DNA from: Flavobacterium pokkalii
Lineage (GTDB): Bacteria; Bacteroidota; Bacteroidia; Flavobacteriales; Flavobacteriaceae
NCBI RefSeq assembly: GCF_014596575.1
Contig: NZ_NASZ01000012.1
Location: 1-64,000, forward strand
Direction of reading: 5' to 3'
Length of the DNA: 64,000 bases
The position numbers and the translations under genes were made by a program. Each line of letters starts with the position of its first letter. The stretch's first letter is position 1. The notes beneath the pieces are model-generated. The model worked only from the letters and a program-made list of their open reading frames with translations, ran no database searches and had not been told where the DNA came from. This document shows, piece after piece, positions 9,159-19,200 of the stretch.

Positions 9159-10127
9159 TTATAAATAAGGCCAGAAATCGGAATCCCATTTCATTTCTTT
9201 GATTAACAAAGTAGATTTTCCATTTTCCATAGCGTTATACCCATGAAATACCAAATAATCTACTCCATCAAAAGTATAGGCACTATTGTGTCCAACTCCA
9301 TAGTAATCTTGATCTCCTTTTACAAGTATGCTTCCTCCTCCTTGGCTCAATAATTTTCCTTCTTTGTCTTTATAGGGACCTGTTACAGTTTTGGATCTTC
9401 CCACTGCAATTTTATAGGTACTTTCTTTGCCTTTACAGCATAAATCCCAAGAGGTAAATAAATAATAATAGCCATTTTTCTTAAAAATAAAAGGAGCTTC
9501 AATAGCAGATGTTTCACCAGAATGAACTGTATTTTTTCGATTTGCAACGGAATACCATTCCTGAGGTTGGGCAATAGATAGCAAATCAGAATTCAATTTC
9601 ACCATTTTTATTCCGTCCCAAAATGAACCAAAAGACAACCAAGGCGTATTATTTTCATCAATAATCACATTCGGATCAATGGCATTCCATTCATCTCTGT
9701 TGGGATAAGATTGCACCACAATACCATGGTCTACCCATTTATAATTCGCATCATTTACATTTAATGTACTATTGGTAGCAACTCCTATTGCCGAGGTGTT
9801 TTTCCCAAAAGCTGAAATCGAATAATACAAATAGTATTGGTTATTATGAAAAATAATATCCGGAGCCCAAATATGATTTCCAAATTCTGGAACTACCTTA
9901 TCTGTCCAAATTGGTTTTTCAGGAAAAACTACTGGTTCTGATTTCCAATTTTTCAAATCGGTTGAACTTAAACATTTTATTCCTTTTCCAGTACAAAACA
10001 GATAATAGGTATCCTTTTCTTTTATCATTACAGGATCATGTACAGAAATACTTTGTGCCAATGACGATAAACCAATTAGAACAGTTAGAAAAAAGAATAA
10101 TGACTTTGTTTTGGAATATAATTTCAT
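9159..10127 (-). CDS. GH43 arabinan-degrading enzyme (arabinanase/arabinofuranosidase)
   Basis: A 322-residue secreted protein whose signal peptide (SLFFFLTVLIGLSSLAQS) ends near residue 26. The catalytic triad is readable: Asp in SVHDPVMI, Asp in WNAIDPNVI and Glu in SAIEAPFI, with HIWAPDI between them. GVGHNSAY near the C-terminus provides the usual metal-binding His region. Sequence and length resemble GH43 subfamily 4/5 endo-1,5-arabinanases and related exo enzymes; I cannot decide between endo and exo action. It is one of a tandem series of GH43 paralogs that are divergent enough to suggest different bond specificities. Confidence 0.87.
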   Translation of the reverse strand: MKLYSKTKSLFFFLTVLIGLSSLAQSISVHDPVMIKEKDTYYLFCTGKGIKCLSSTDLKNWKSEPVVFPEKPIWTDKVVPEFGNHIWAPDIIFHNNQYYLYYSISAFGKNTSAIGVATNSTLNVNDANYKWVDHGIVVQSYPNRDEWNAIDPNVIIDENNTPWLSFGSFWDGIKMVKLNSDLLSIAQPQEWYSVANRKNTVHSGETSAIEAPFIFKKNGYYYLFTSWDLCCKGKESTYKIAVGRSKTVTGPYKDKEGKLLSQGGGSILVKGDQDYYGVGHNSAYTFDGVDYLVFHGYNAMENGKSTLLIKEMKWDSDFWPYL

Positions 10128-10179
10128 ATTTTTTTGATTTATTTCTACCGCATTCTGAAATCTGATTTCTGCAAACTGT

Positions 10180-11169
10180 CTACTGAGTAATTCCTTCTGA
10201 TGTCATTACCACACGTTTCATAGTTCCGTCGGGGTTATAATACAAACGATCTACACAAACCGAACGTCTGAAACTTCCTCCTTCTGTTGGGATAACGCCA
10301 TTATGATAAATAAAATAAGACTTGCCTTTGAAATCAATAATCGACTGATGATTGGTATTCGAATTACCAGCCACTTCGTTTAAAATTCCTTTATATTGCC
10401 AAGGACCATTGATTGATTTACTCATGGCATAGGCAATTTTTTCAGGAAACTGGTACGCATAGGATAAATAATACCATCCATTTTTTTTATGAATCCAAGG
10501 TGCTTCAGTGAAATTAGGTAAATCAATGGTTTGCATCGGGCCATCCATTTCAATCATGTTTTCTTTCAATTTCACATAATTACACACAGTATTTCCCCAA
10601 AATAAATACGCCTGACCATCGTCGTCAATCCAAACAGTAGGATCAATATCATCCCAACTAATGTTGGTTTTGGTGGTCATATCATTCGTAATTAATGCTT
10701 TCCCCAAAGCATCTTTAAAAGGGCCGGTTGGGCTGTCAGAAACAGCAATCCCAATAGCTTTTCCATGGATTGTACCATGTGTAATAGCCACATACCAATA
10801 GAATTTTCCATTTCTTTCAATCACCTGTCCAGCCCAGGCATCTCCTTTTGCCCAGGCAAAATCCGAAGTCTTTAACGGAACCGGATGCTCCTGCCAATGC
10901 ACCATATCAGTAGTAGAATAAACTAACCAATCGTTCATTCTATAGGATTGCACTCCTTTTTCCGGCACATCATGTCCCGTGTATAAATATACCTTGTCTT
11001 TATAAACCAAAGCAGCCGGGTCCGCAGTATATTTATCCGTAATAATTGGGTTATTCATTTTCAGCAATTGCTGATTTGTACTCGTTACTGTATCTTTTAC
11101 AGCAGCTGTTTTACAGGAAACAACTGCCGATAAAAGACCTAAACTATATACTATTGTTTTTATTTTCAT
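10180..11169 (-). CDS. GH43 arabinofuranosidase/xylosidase-like enzyme, lipoprotein
   Basis: A 329-residue protein with a lipoprotein-type leader (YSLGLLSAVVSC, Cys near position 19), so probably membrane anchored. GH43 residues: Asp in YTADPAALVY, Asp in WDDIDPTVW and Glu in FTEAPWIH. The motifs and TNHQSIIDFKGKSYFIYHNG resemble arabinoxylan or arabinan arabinofuranohydrolases that remove side-chain arabinose. I begin at the ATG at 11169, one codon after an in-frame GTG. It ends 52 bp before the next GH43 start and begins 5 bp after the second GH51 gene stops, so the two are certainly co-transcribed. Confidence 0.85.
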   Translation of the reverse strand: MKIKTIVYSLGLLSAVVSCKTAAVKDTVTSTNQQLLKMNNPIITDKYTADPAALVYKDKVYLYTGHDVPEKGVQSYRMNDWLVYSTTDMVHWQEHPVPLKTSDFAWAKGDAWAGQVIERNGKFYWYVAITHGTIHGKAIGIAVSDSPTGPFKDALGKALITNDMTTKTNISWDDIDPTVWIDDDGQAYLFWGNTVCNYVKLKENMIEMDGPMQTIDLPNFTEAPWIHKKNGWYYLSYAYQFPEKIAYAMSKSINGPWQYKGILNEVAGNSNTNHQSIIDFKGKSYFIYHNGVIPTEGGSFRRSVCVDRLYYNPDGTMKRVVMTSEGITQ

Positions 11170-11174
11170 CACTC

Positions 11175-12722
11175 TTATTTAGCTTCTAAAACAACAACTG
11201 AAAACGCTGGAATAGTAATTTCTAACTTTCCTTTTGCATTTTTAAATCCTTTGAATTCTTTAGGCTCAATAGCATTTGGTTTATCAAACGAATTGTAATC
11301 CTGTAATTTTTTAGAAGTCAAAATTGTTCCTGTAACGTTTTTCAATCCTAAAGAAGCTAAATCTATTTCGATTTTATTATCTTTTTTAGAATCGATATTT
11401 ACCAATGAAATATGTACCAACCCGCTTTTATCTTTAGAAGCCGAAGCAGAAACTGCAGGAAGTGTTTTACCTCCAAAAGTATATTCAGGAGATTTGAAAT
11501 CAACCGGCAACAATTCGGCATCCTGATGTACACGATACATTTTCATAACATGATAGGTAGGCGTCAAAATCATTTTGGCCTTATCGGTCAAAATCACTGC
11601 TTGTAAAACATTCACACACTGTGCTAAATTGGCCATGCGCACTCTGTCGGCATGATTGTTAAAAGTATTCAAGGTTGTACCTGCAATCATCGCATCACGC
11701 ATGGTATTTTGTTGGTACAAAAATCCAGGATTGGTTCCTTTTTCAACTTCATACCAGCCACCCCATTCGTCAACTGCCATTGTAACTTTTTTAGCAGGAT
11801 CATATTTGTCCATAATGGCAGCATGTTTGGTAACCAATTCTTCCATTTTCAAAGCCGATTTCATGGTTTCAAAATATTGATCTTCGGTATAATCGACAGC
11901 ATCTCCTTTTTTGTTCCAATTAATTACAGCATAATGGTGTACTCCAAGTCCGCCTAACATGTTCGTTGGAATATTTTTCATCAAAACTTCTGTCCAATTA
12001 TAATCGGCACCATTTGATCCGGATGCAATACGAGTAATTCCACCTGTATTTTCCCAATCTGACATAAAAGTGGCATATTTGCGATACTCACCAGAATAAT
12101 ATTCTGCAGTCATATTTCCACCACATCCCCAGGCTTCGTTTCCTACTCCCCAGAATTTTACTTTCCAAGGTTCTTTTCTACCGTTTTTGATACGCAAGTC
12201 ACTCATTGGGCTTTTCCCGCCAAAGTTTACATATTGAACCCAGTCCGCCAATTCCTGAACGGTTCCGCTTCCAATATTACCAGCTAAATACGGTTCAGCT
12301 CCCAGAACTTCACATAAATTTAAAAAATCATGGGTTCCAAAACTGTTATCTTCCGTTACGCCTCCCCACCATTGATTAACAATCGTTGGACGATTTTCTT
12401 TTGGACCAATTCCATCTTTCCAGTGATAAGTATCCGCAAAACAGCCGCCTGGCCATCTTAAATTTGGAATTTTTAATTCTTTCAAAGCCGCAATAATATC
12501 ATTTCGAACTCCATTAGTATTTGGAATTTTAGAAGTATCTCCCACAAAAAAACCTCCGTAGATACATCTCCCTAAATGCTCTGCAAAGTGACCATAAATA
12601 TTTTTATTAATAGTAACAGGTTTTTCCGCTTTGTTTATACTCAGCGTTGTGGTTTCTTTTTGAGAAAAAGCAAGTTGGCCACAAAAAGTAAAAGCCAACA
12701 ATAAGAACAGATTTTTTTTCAT
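11175..12722 (-). CDS. Alpha-L-arabinofuranosidase, GH51, exported
   Basis: A 515-residue secreted arabinofuranosidase of the classical GH51 type. The signal peptide KKNLFLLLAFTFCGQLAFSQ is followed by NIYGHFAEHLGRCIYGG, RWPGGCFADTYHW, the acid/base Glu in GVGNEAWGCGG and the nucleophile Glu in AVDEWGGWY. The C-terminal beta domain ends in FSVVVLEAK. The start at 12722 gives a proper signal peptide; the frame extends four codons upstream. A -7 box and a proposed AraR operator lie just upstream, making this the first gene of a unit with the GH43 genes that follow. This family often debranches arabinan by cutting alpha-1,2 or 1,3 linkages. Confidence 0.94.
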   Translation of the reverse strand: MKKNLFLLLAFTFCGQLAFSQKETTTLSINKAEKPVTINKNIYGHFAEHLGRCIYGGFFVGDTSKIPNTNGVRNDIIAALKELKIPNLRWPGGCFADTYHWKDGIGPKENRPTIVNQWWGGVTEDNSFGTHDFLNLCEVLGAEPYLAGNIGSGTVQELADWVQYVNFGGKSPMSDLRIKNGRKEPWKVKFWGVGNEAWGCGGNMTAEYYSGEYRKYATFMSDWENTGGITRIASGSNGADYNWTEVLMKNIPTNMLGGLGVHHYAVINWNKKGDAVDYTEDQYFETMKSALKMEELVTKHAAIMDKYDPAKKVTMAVDEWGGWYEVEKGTNPGFLYQQNTMRDAMIAGTTLNTFNNHADRVRMANLAQCVNVLQAVILTDKAKMILTPTYHVMKMYRVHQDAELLPVDFKSPEYTFGGKTLPAVSASASKDKSGLVHISLVNIDSKKDNKIEIDLASLGLKNVTGTILTSKKLQDYNSFDKPNAIEPKEFKGFKNAKGKLEITIPAFSVVVLEAK

Positions 12723-12748
12723 TCTGATTAACATTTTTGATTGGTTAT

Positions 12749-12776
12749 AAGTGTACGTTTAACATTTGTAAATATA
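12749..12776 (-). promoter_or_regulatory. Promoter and AraR operator candidate before the second GH51 gene
   Basis: A near-consensus -7 box TATATTTA on the minus strand (12776..12769) directly precedes AAGTGTACGTTTAACATTT (12749-12767). One half-site is intact and the other has two changes relative to the araB site. The predicted transcription start, near 12762, lies inside the repeat, which is typical for repression. Confidence 0.5.
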
Positions 12777-12830
12777 GATAAAATAAAAGGATTAAAACAA
12801 ACTAAAAATAAGTCCCGCTTGTATTTTAAC

Positions 12831-12859
12831 AAAAACCCTTTCTTAAATGGAAAGGGTTC
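12831..12859 (-). terminator. Rho-independent terminator after the endo-arabinanase gene
   Basis: Minus-strand AACCCTTTC and GAAAGGGTT (plus-strand arms 12835-12843 and 12851-12859) form a stem followed by TTTTTG. It lies 8 bp beyond the stop codon and separates this gene from the next GH51 unit. Confidence 0.85.
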
Positions 12860-12866
12860 ATGCTCT

Positions 12867-14483
12867 TTAATTTACTTTTTTACCCCAAACAGGTCTACCG
12901 TCAGCAGTTAGTCCGGAATAAGTTATTGTTACTTTTCTGGTTGAAGATTCCCAATCCCAGGCGTCACTTACTTTACATTTTATCCCATTAACTGTCAAGG
13001 TTTTATTAACACTATCATAAGACCAAGTACCAGTTATAGCACCACTTACCTTTTTGTCGGCAGTTAAATTAATTGTAACTGATTTTTGAATTGTTTGGAA
13101 TTGATAATTCATCGTGATTTGCTCCCAGGTTCCAATAAAAGAAGCATCAGTAATTGTAGTTTCAGGAACAGCGGCATAACGCTCCGGATCTATTACCGGC
13201 CATCCGTCTTCTGTCCATTTAATAGCTCTTACATGCCCCATCATAATAGCATTAGAAACTGCAATTCCAGACACTCCTACAGGTAAGCGACCCTGAGAGG
13301 AATAATACCATTGTTTGGTATCCGGATTTTGAAAAATAGCACAATGAGAAATCCCCACCCATCCGGTATGATTATTAAAACTATAAGGGTGTGTTAACAT
13401 AGGCCAACAATCAGCACCGTTAGTTACATTAGCCCCATTAATTCCATAATAAGGACCTGTAATTGTTCTGGAACGTGCCACACGGGTATTGTAGGCAACA
13501 GAAAGTTCATCATAAGCCATAAACAAATAATAATATTGGGTATCCGGATTATAAATGATTTCAGCGCCTTCCGAAGCCTGCCAACGACTGGAAGCATTTC
13601 GGGTTGCAATTCGAGTACCATAATCTGCTAAGGTTTTCAATTGATACGGTTTACCAGTTGTTGGATCTAATTTAACTATCGCAATACCAGAATGCCAAGA
13701 TCCATAAATCAAATATTGCTCACCTTCTGGTGTTTCAATAAAACTAGGGTCGATAGCATTGTATTTAAAATAGGCGTTTTCCCAATTTCTGTCACCAGTA
13801 TAAGAATATGATTTTACTCCATCCGGTTCAGAACATACGACCATACCTTTATCTGTCCATACATTAGAAGCCAAATCATCTGTTTCTGCTAAACCTATAA
13901 AAGCCCTTTCTGACCATGACGTATCAAAACTAGTTCCTACAATAGGATTATCTACCACAATACTATAATACATACGGTATTTATTCCCCACTTTACGCAC
14001 ACATGGAGCCCAATAACCATAATTTGGATTATCAATAGGCGGCAATGCCGGATTCATTCGAGCTCTTTTATTATTTAAAGAATCTTTGACCCATGCTGGA
14101 GCTGTAGTCATAGTAGACCCCATAAATTCCCAATTAACCAAATCTTTAGAACGACGGTAAAAAAAATGTCCATGTCCGTCATGAGCATTTCCGTATGAAG
14201 CATCGGTTTGATACATATAATAATAGTCACCCGACTTTTCTATAGAGGGATCGTGAACATTAGCCAAATTCCACTGCAATCTTGTATTCCAAGATGCAAT
14301 TGATGAGTAATTATCAGCATAAGTTGGCCCCTTAAATGTGGCAGGAGGCACAACAACTACAGGAGGATCTACCGGATCCGAAGTTGTTGCATCATCGCCA
14401 CTCGAACAAGCTGTTACCAATACTACTAAACCTATAACCGTCAAATATTTTTTTAATCTTAGAATTGATTTTAAATCTTTCAT
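12867..14483 (-). CDS. Endo-alpha-1,5-L-arabinanase, GH43 lipoprotein with C-terminal beta domain
   Basis: Probably the surface enzyme that cuts the arabinan backbone. From the ATG at 14483 it has 538 residues. The lipoprotein leader YLTVIGLVVLVTAC is followed by SSGDDATTSDP, an acidic stretch often linked to surface export in Bacteroidetes. The GH43 propeller follows, with Asp in NVHDPSIEK, Asp in NAIDPSFIE and Glu in SEGAEIIY. The last 90 residues (FIGTWEQITMNYQF to the end) form the lipocalin-like beta domain found on extracellular endo-arabinanases. It lies directly downstream of susD, separated by a strong hairpin. An upstream in-frame start exists 15 codons earlier but would bury the leader. 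Confidence 0.9.
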   Translation of the reverse strand: MKDLKSILRLKKYLTVIGLVVLVTACSSGDDATTSDPVDPPVVVVPPATFKGPTYADNYSSIASWNTRLQWNLANVHDPSIEKSGDYYYMYQTDASYGNAHDGHGHFFYRRSKDLVNWEFMGSTMTTAPAWVKDSLNNKRARMNPALPPIDNPNYGYWAPCVRKVGNKYRMYYSIVVDNPIVGTSFDTSWSERAFIGLAETDDLASNVWTDKGMVVCSEPDGVKSYSYTGDRNWENAYFKYNAIDPSFIETPEGEQYLIYGSWHSGIAIVKLDPTTGKPYQLKTLADYGTRIATRNASSRWQASEGAEIIYNPDTQYYYLFMAYDELSVAYNTRVARSRTITGPYYGINGANVTNGADCWPMLTHPYSFNNHTGWVGISHCAIFQNPDTKQWYYSSQGRLPVGVSGIAVSNAIMMGHVRAIKWTEDGWPVIDPERYAAVPETTITDASFIGTWEQITMNYQFQTIQKSVTINLTADKKVSGAITGTWSYDSVNKTLTVNGIKCKVSDAWDWESSTRKVTITYSGLTADGRPVWGKKVN

Positions 14484-14621
14484 ACTTTCATTTTTAAATT
14501 TTCTTTCCACATTACTTTCCTTTATCATTTAGTAGTTTTTCATAAAACTCTTTACACTAAAAATTTCATCAACTGGATAAATTTTAGTTTCAATCTTACT
14601 TTCAAACTTCAATAAGATTAT

Positions 14622-14666
14622 AACACCATAATGGTTAATTCCTAAAAAAGGGACCATTATGGTGTT
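14622..14666 (-). other. Strong intergenic hairpin between susD and the arabinanase gene
   Basis: Perfect 14-bp arms (AACACCATAATGGT at 14622-14635 and ACCATTATGGTGTT at 14653-14666) enclose a 17-nt loop 26 bp after the susD stop. The minus-strand transcript continues ATAATC, so there is no U-tract. The likely role is 3'-end protection or partial termination that sets susCD levels above those of the enzyme genes. Confidence 0.65.
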
Positions 14667-14691
14667 TTACAAATACTAACTATGAAAAAAA

Positions 14692-16254
14692 TTAATAACT
14701 ATCGTTTTGAATTGTACCCGGATTATTATCTCTTTCTAATTGTGGAATTGGGAAAAACTCTCTTCCAGGTGCATAAGAATTAAACTCTGCATCTCTTGAT
14801 TTTAGCCAAGCTAATTTTGCTTCATCCTGCAACCATCCCCAACGACGAATGTCATCAAAACGATGGCCTTCCAAAGGAAATTCTAAGAATCTTTCATGAC
14901 CTATTTGATCTCTCATTTGTGCTTGAGTCATATTTGGTTTCACTGTTGCTAAATTTGGTAAACCTACGCGGCTTCTAACAATTTGTATATATGTATAAGC
15001 TCCCGGAGTATCTCCTGTTTCATTTAAACATTCTGCATACATCAATAAAACATCAGCATAGCGCATTAAACGTTCATTAATACCAGAACGCCAATCAAAC
15101 TCATTTACTTTTTGTCCATCAGAATTTTGATATTTTCTACAAAACAAATCGTTCAAATCAGCTGTATTAGAAGCGTACTTTGTAGCAAAATCTACTCCGT
15201 ATAATTGCATTCCTCCGGGTTTATTATAAAACATAGTAGCATCTAAACGTGGATCGATCGTATTAGCAGTAGTTTTTTCAATTTGATATTCATTAAATAA
15301 GGTCCAGGTAGGTTGCACATCCGTAAATCCAAAATCTCTAGGACCATAAGTAATTGCTCTGGCCGAAGTTTTTCCCCAACCGGAAGCAGGAGCACCTCCC
15401 CAACCTAGGTCAACTCCACCTGCTTCTCTACTAAATTGCACTTCAAATATAGATTCTGAATTGTTCTCATTGGTTTCCGTAAAATTATCTCTGTAATTAG
15501 ACACCAATGAATAAACCCCTAAATCAATTACTTCTTTAAAAGTATCGCGTGCATTTGTGAAATCTTTAGTAAACAAATAAGCTTTTCCCAAATACCCCAA
15601 TGCAGCACCTTTAGTAGCACGTCCTTTTTGACCAACATCTAAACCACTTACATTATCATAAGAAACCGGTAGTAAGTCTGCAGCCATTTTAAAATCAGTA
15701 ATCACCTGAGCCCAGCCTTCAGCTTCCGTTTTTTGAGGATAAATAGCAGCTAATTGAGTGGGAACTGGAACATTTTTAAACATATTTACCGCATGAAACA
15801 AATACAATCCTCTCAAGAAATAAGCTTGCCCTAAGATTCTGTCTTTTAATGCAGCATTTTCAAAATTAATTCCAGGAACATTAGCTAAAACCTGATTGGC
15901 TCTAAAAATACCCTGATAATAGGTTTCATAAGCCCAACCATAAATTGCTGCGTCACTAACATTAGAATTAAACTTACCTACATTAGCCATTGCTGGCCAT
16001 GGACTATTACTTCTACAATCATCCCCTTTTAAATCTAACAATAATGGGGTACTTCTCATATAGGTTCCGTCTGTCAATAAACTTCCATAGGCCGCATTTA
16101 CCCCTAATAAAGCATCACTATCCGTTTTCCAAAAAGAATCTACTGCTTTATTATTTGGATCAACCTGTATTAAATCTTCATCGTTTACACAACTAGTTGT
16201 TATTATTGCCATCGAAAAGATTCCGGCTAAATAATTATATATTTTATATTTCAT
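14692..16254 (-). CDS. SusD/RagB-family surface glycan-binding lipoprotein
   Basis: Outer-membrane lipoprotein that forms the lid of the SusC transporter and binds the target glycan, here probably arabinan oligosaccharides. It has 520 residues with the leader NYLAGIFSMAIITTSC followed by VNDEDLIQVDPN, a typical SusD mature start. TPR-like helices carry LGQAYFLRGLYLFHAVN and RATKGAALGYLGKAYLF. The C-terminal part has NERLMRYADVLLMYAECLNE and ERFLEFPLEGHRFDDIRRW, both hallmarks of the family. The susC gene ends 30 bp upstream in the same direction, so the pair is one transcriptional unit. Confidence 0.97.
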   Translation of the reverse strand: MKYKIYNYLAGIFSMAIITTSCVNDEDLIQVDPNNKAVDSFWKTDSDALLGVNAAYGSLLTDGTYMRSTPLLLDLKGDDCRSNSPWPAMANVGKFNSNVSDAAIYGWAYETYYQGIFRANQVLANVPGINFENAALKDRILGQAYFLRGLYLFHAVNMFKNVPVPTQLAAIYPQKTEAEGWAQVITDFKMAADLLPVSYDNVSGLDVGQKGRATKGAALGYLGKAYLFTKDFTNARDTFKEVIDLGVYSLVSNYRDNFTETNENNSESIFEVQFSREAGGVDLGWGGAPASGWGKTSARAITYGPRDFGFTDVQPTWTLFNEYQIEKTTANTIDPRLDATMFYNKPGGMQLYGVDFATKYASNTADLNDLFCRKYQNSDGQKVNEFDWRSGINERLMRYADVLLMYAECLNETGDTPGAYTYIQIVRSRVGLPNLATVKPNMTQAQMRDQIGHERFLEFPLEGHRFDDIRRWGWLQDEAKLAWLKSRDAEFNSYAPGREFFPIPQLERDNNPGTIQNDSY

Positions 16255-16284
16255 TTTGATTCGTTTTAAATTAATTTACAGCTA

Positions 16285-19200
16285 TTAGAAACTTACTTCA
16301 ATACCCAAAGAAACTGTTCTTGGATTAGGGAAAGAACCTCCGTCATATCCTCTTGAGAACAATCCGTCACTCATGAAATCAGGGTCATAGCCTCTGTATT
16401 TAGAAATAATCCATAAGTTTTGTCCATTAGCATATACTCTTGCATTTTTAACAAAACTAGTCTTACCTAATGGTATATTATAACTAATCTCAGCAGTTTG
16501 TAATTTGATATAATTACCACTTTCTATAAAACGATTCGAATCTCGGCTGTTTCCGTTACCGTCCTCTATTGTTGGTCTTGGGACATTGGTATCAGTGTTT
16601 GTTGGAGTCCAATAATCTAACATATCGGTATGATGATTTCCATATTTCCCAACCATTAAGTCACGGTACAAACCATTAAATACTTTGTTTCCACCACTTC
16701 CCTGCCAAAACATAGTAGCATTCCAGTTTTTGTACGATGCACTCAAATTGATACCATAGTTGTATTTAGGGATCGTAACTCCCTGAAACACTCTGTCTCT
16801 ATCATTTATAACACCATCTGCTGCATCCAAGACGCCATCTCCATCAGTATCTACTGTTAATTGATCTTTAAATTTCATGTCCCCTACTTCCACATTTGTT
16901 TGTGAAGGTGCTGCATCAATTTCAGCCTGAGACTGAAATATACCATCTGTTTCATAAGCATAAATTTCACCTATCGACCTTCCTACTTCTGTCATAGCGG
17001 CAAGACCCGGTATAGGGTTTCCGCTTTCAGAAAAACCAATTTGTGTTACTTTGTTTTTTAAAGTACCTATATTGGCCGCTATGCTGTATTTGAATTCATT
17101 TTTGTTATTATTATAAATTAATGAGAATTCAAATCCTCTGTTTTCTACAGCACCTGCATTGGTAGTAACGTCTGCGGGGAAAGCTCCTGAAGAAAAAGGC
17201 AACGGAACTCTAATCAATAAATCATTTGATTTTTTATGAAAGTATTCTGCCGTAAACTGTAAATCATTATTAAACATTCCAACTTCAAGAGCGACATTGG
17301 CAGTTTTAGTTTCTTCCCAATGTACATTTGGATCTAAGGCGTTCACAACTGTTGAACCAGGAGCCAATTCGTCATTGAAATCATAGCTGGCAAAACTGTT
17401 CATCGTAGTAGCAAAGAAATATTGCGGAATAGTATTGTTTCCTATAATTCCATAACCTCCTCTTAATTTAACATTACTAATCACTTCCGGTAAATGAATG
17501 AATTTTTCATTGCTCAATTTCCAGGCTCCTGAAAAAGAATAGAAATTAGCCGAATTGTATTTTTGACTGAATAGAGAAGTTTTATCCTGTCTAAAGTTAG
17601 CGGTTAATAAATATCGATCATCATATCCATAATTCAATCTGCTGATATAGGATTTCCCGGTAATAGTATATTCGTATTCATTGGTATTTGTATTATCTGC
17701 AAATTGTAATTTTTTAATATCAGTAGCATCGTAACCAACACCTGAAGAAAAATGGTTGTAATGCTCATTTCTTTCATCAATTGATCCAACTAAAGCATCA
17801 ATATTATGTTTTCCTAAACTTAGATTATAAGTAAGAATGTTATTTACAAAGGTTTTAGTTTGGTTCCCTGTAGCAATGTTAAGTGTTGCTCTGTCGCTTG
17901 GCACTCTATAATACCAGCCTAATTCAAATTCCGGAGTATACTTTCGGTCAAACCAATGTAATTTATCATAACTAACATCCAGTTTATATTTTAATCCTTT
18001 AACAATTTCCAATTCTCCCCAGATGTCTCCAATAAAATGATTTCTTTTTCCTGTATTAGAAATTAAATTATTATATCCTATAACATTAAGCGAAATTGCT
18101 TTTTGAGTATCACTATAAGTTCCTCCGTATCCTCCTATCCAATGATCATCATACACTGGCATAGTAGGAATAGCGGTAACTAAAGCCTGAATAGCCGATT
18201 CTCCTACCCAGCTGTTAAAATTTTCTTTATCTGATTCGGTATAAGCTATTTTTGAGCCGTATTTGAATTTTCCTTTTTTTCCATGCAAATTCAAATTCAT
18301 CGAATACCTTTCATAATCTTGTGGTGTCTCTAAATAAGAAGTATTTTTAAAGTAATCCACATTCAAATTATAACCTAAAAATTCTGCACCACCATTGAAT
18401 GTAAGTGAATGATTTTGAATAGTACCTGTTCCATAGGCTTCTCTTTGCCAATTGGTATTGACATTGTTGATGTAAAAAGGACTTGTAGGATCATTTCCCG
18501 GAGCAATACTCAAACCATCATTCCTTTCAGCAGCCGAAGTAATATTTTGATACCCCACTCTATCGGTTACTGACCATTCTTTGGCTACATTTTGAACTCC
18601 ATAAAGCGATTTATATTTAATCTCCATCGCTCCTGTTTTTCCTTTTTTGGTAGTAATAATAACTACTCCATTTGCTCCACGAACCCCATAAATAGCAGCT
18701 GAAGAAGCATCTTTTAAAACCTGCATCGATTCAATATCGCCAGGTGCAAAATCAAATGGTGAATCTACAATTACTCCGTCTATAACAAATAATGGATTGT
18801 TATTGCTAAAAGAATTCACTCCTCTAATTTTAATATTTACAAATCCTCCCGGTTCTCCCGAAGATTGCACACTAACACCCGGTGCCTGACCTTGAAGCAT
18901 TTTAGCAACATCATAAGTCACTGCTTTTTTGGCACTTTCTACATTTACCACGGCTACAGAACCTGTTAAATCTGATTTTTTTTGAGTTCCATACCCCACT
19001 ACAACAACTTCTTCTAACTTGGCGTAATCTTCTAAAAGTTTAACTGTAATATTGGTTTGACTACCCACTACAATTTCCTGATTTACAAACCCAATATAAG
19101 AAATCACCAGTACCGAATTTGGTCCGTCTACATCTATAGCAAATTTCCCGTCAAAATCAGACTGAACACCATTAGTAGTTCCTTTGACCAAAATATTTAC

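Noticed and set aside
14529..14621. A further AraR site before the endo-arabinanase gene (ACTCTTTACACTA)
   Set aside because: Only one half-site is recognisable and the partner is missing.
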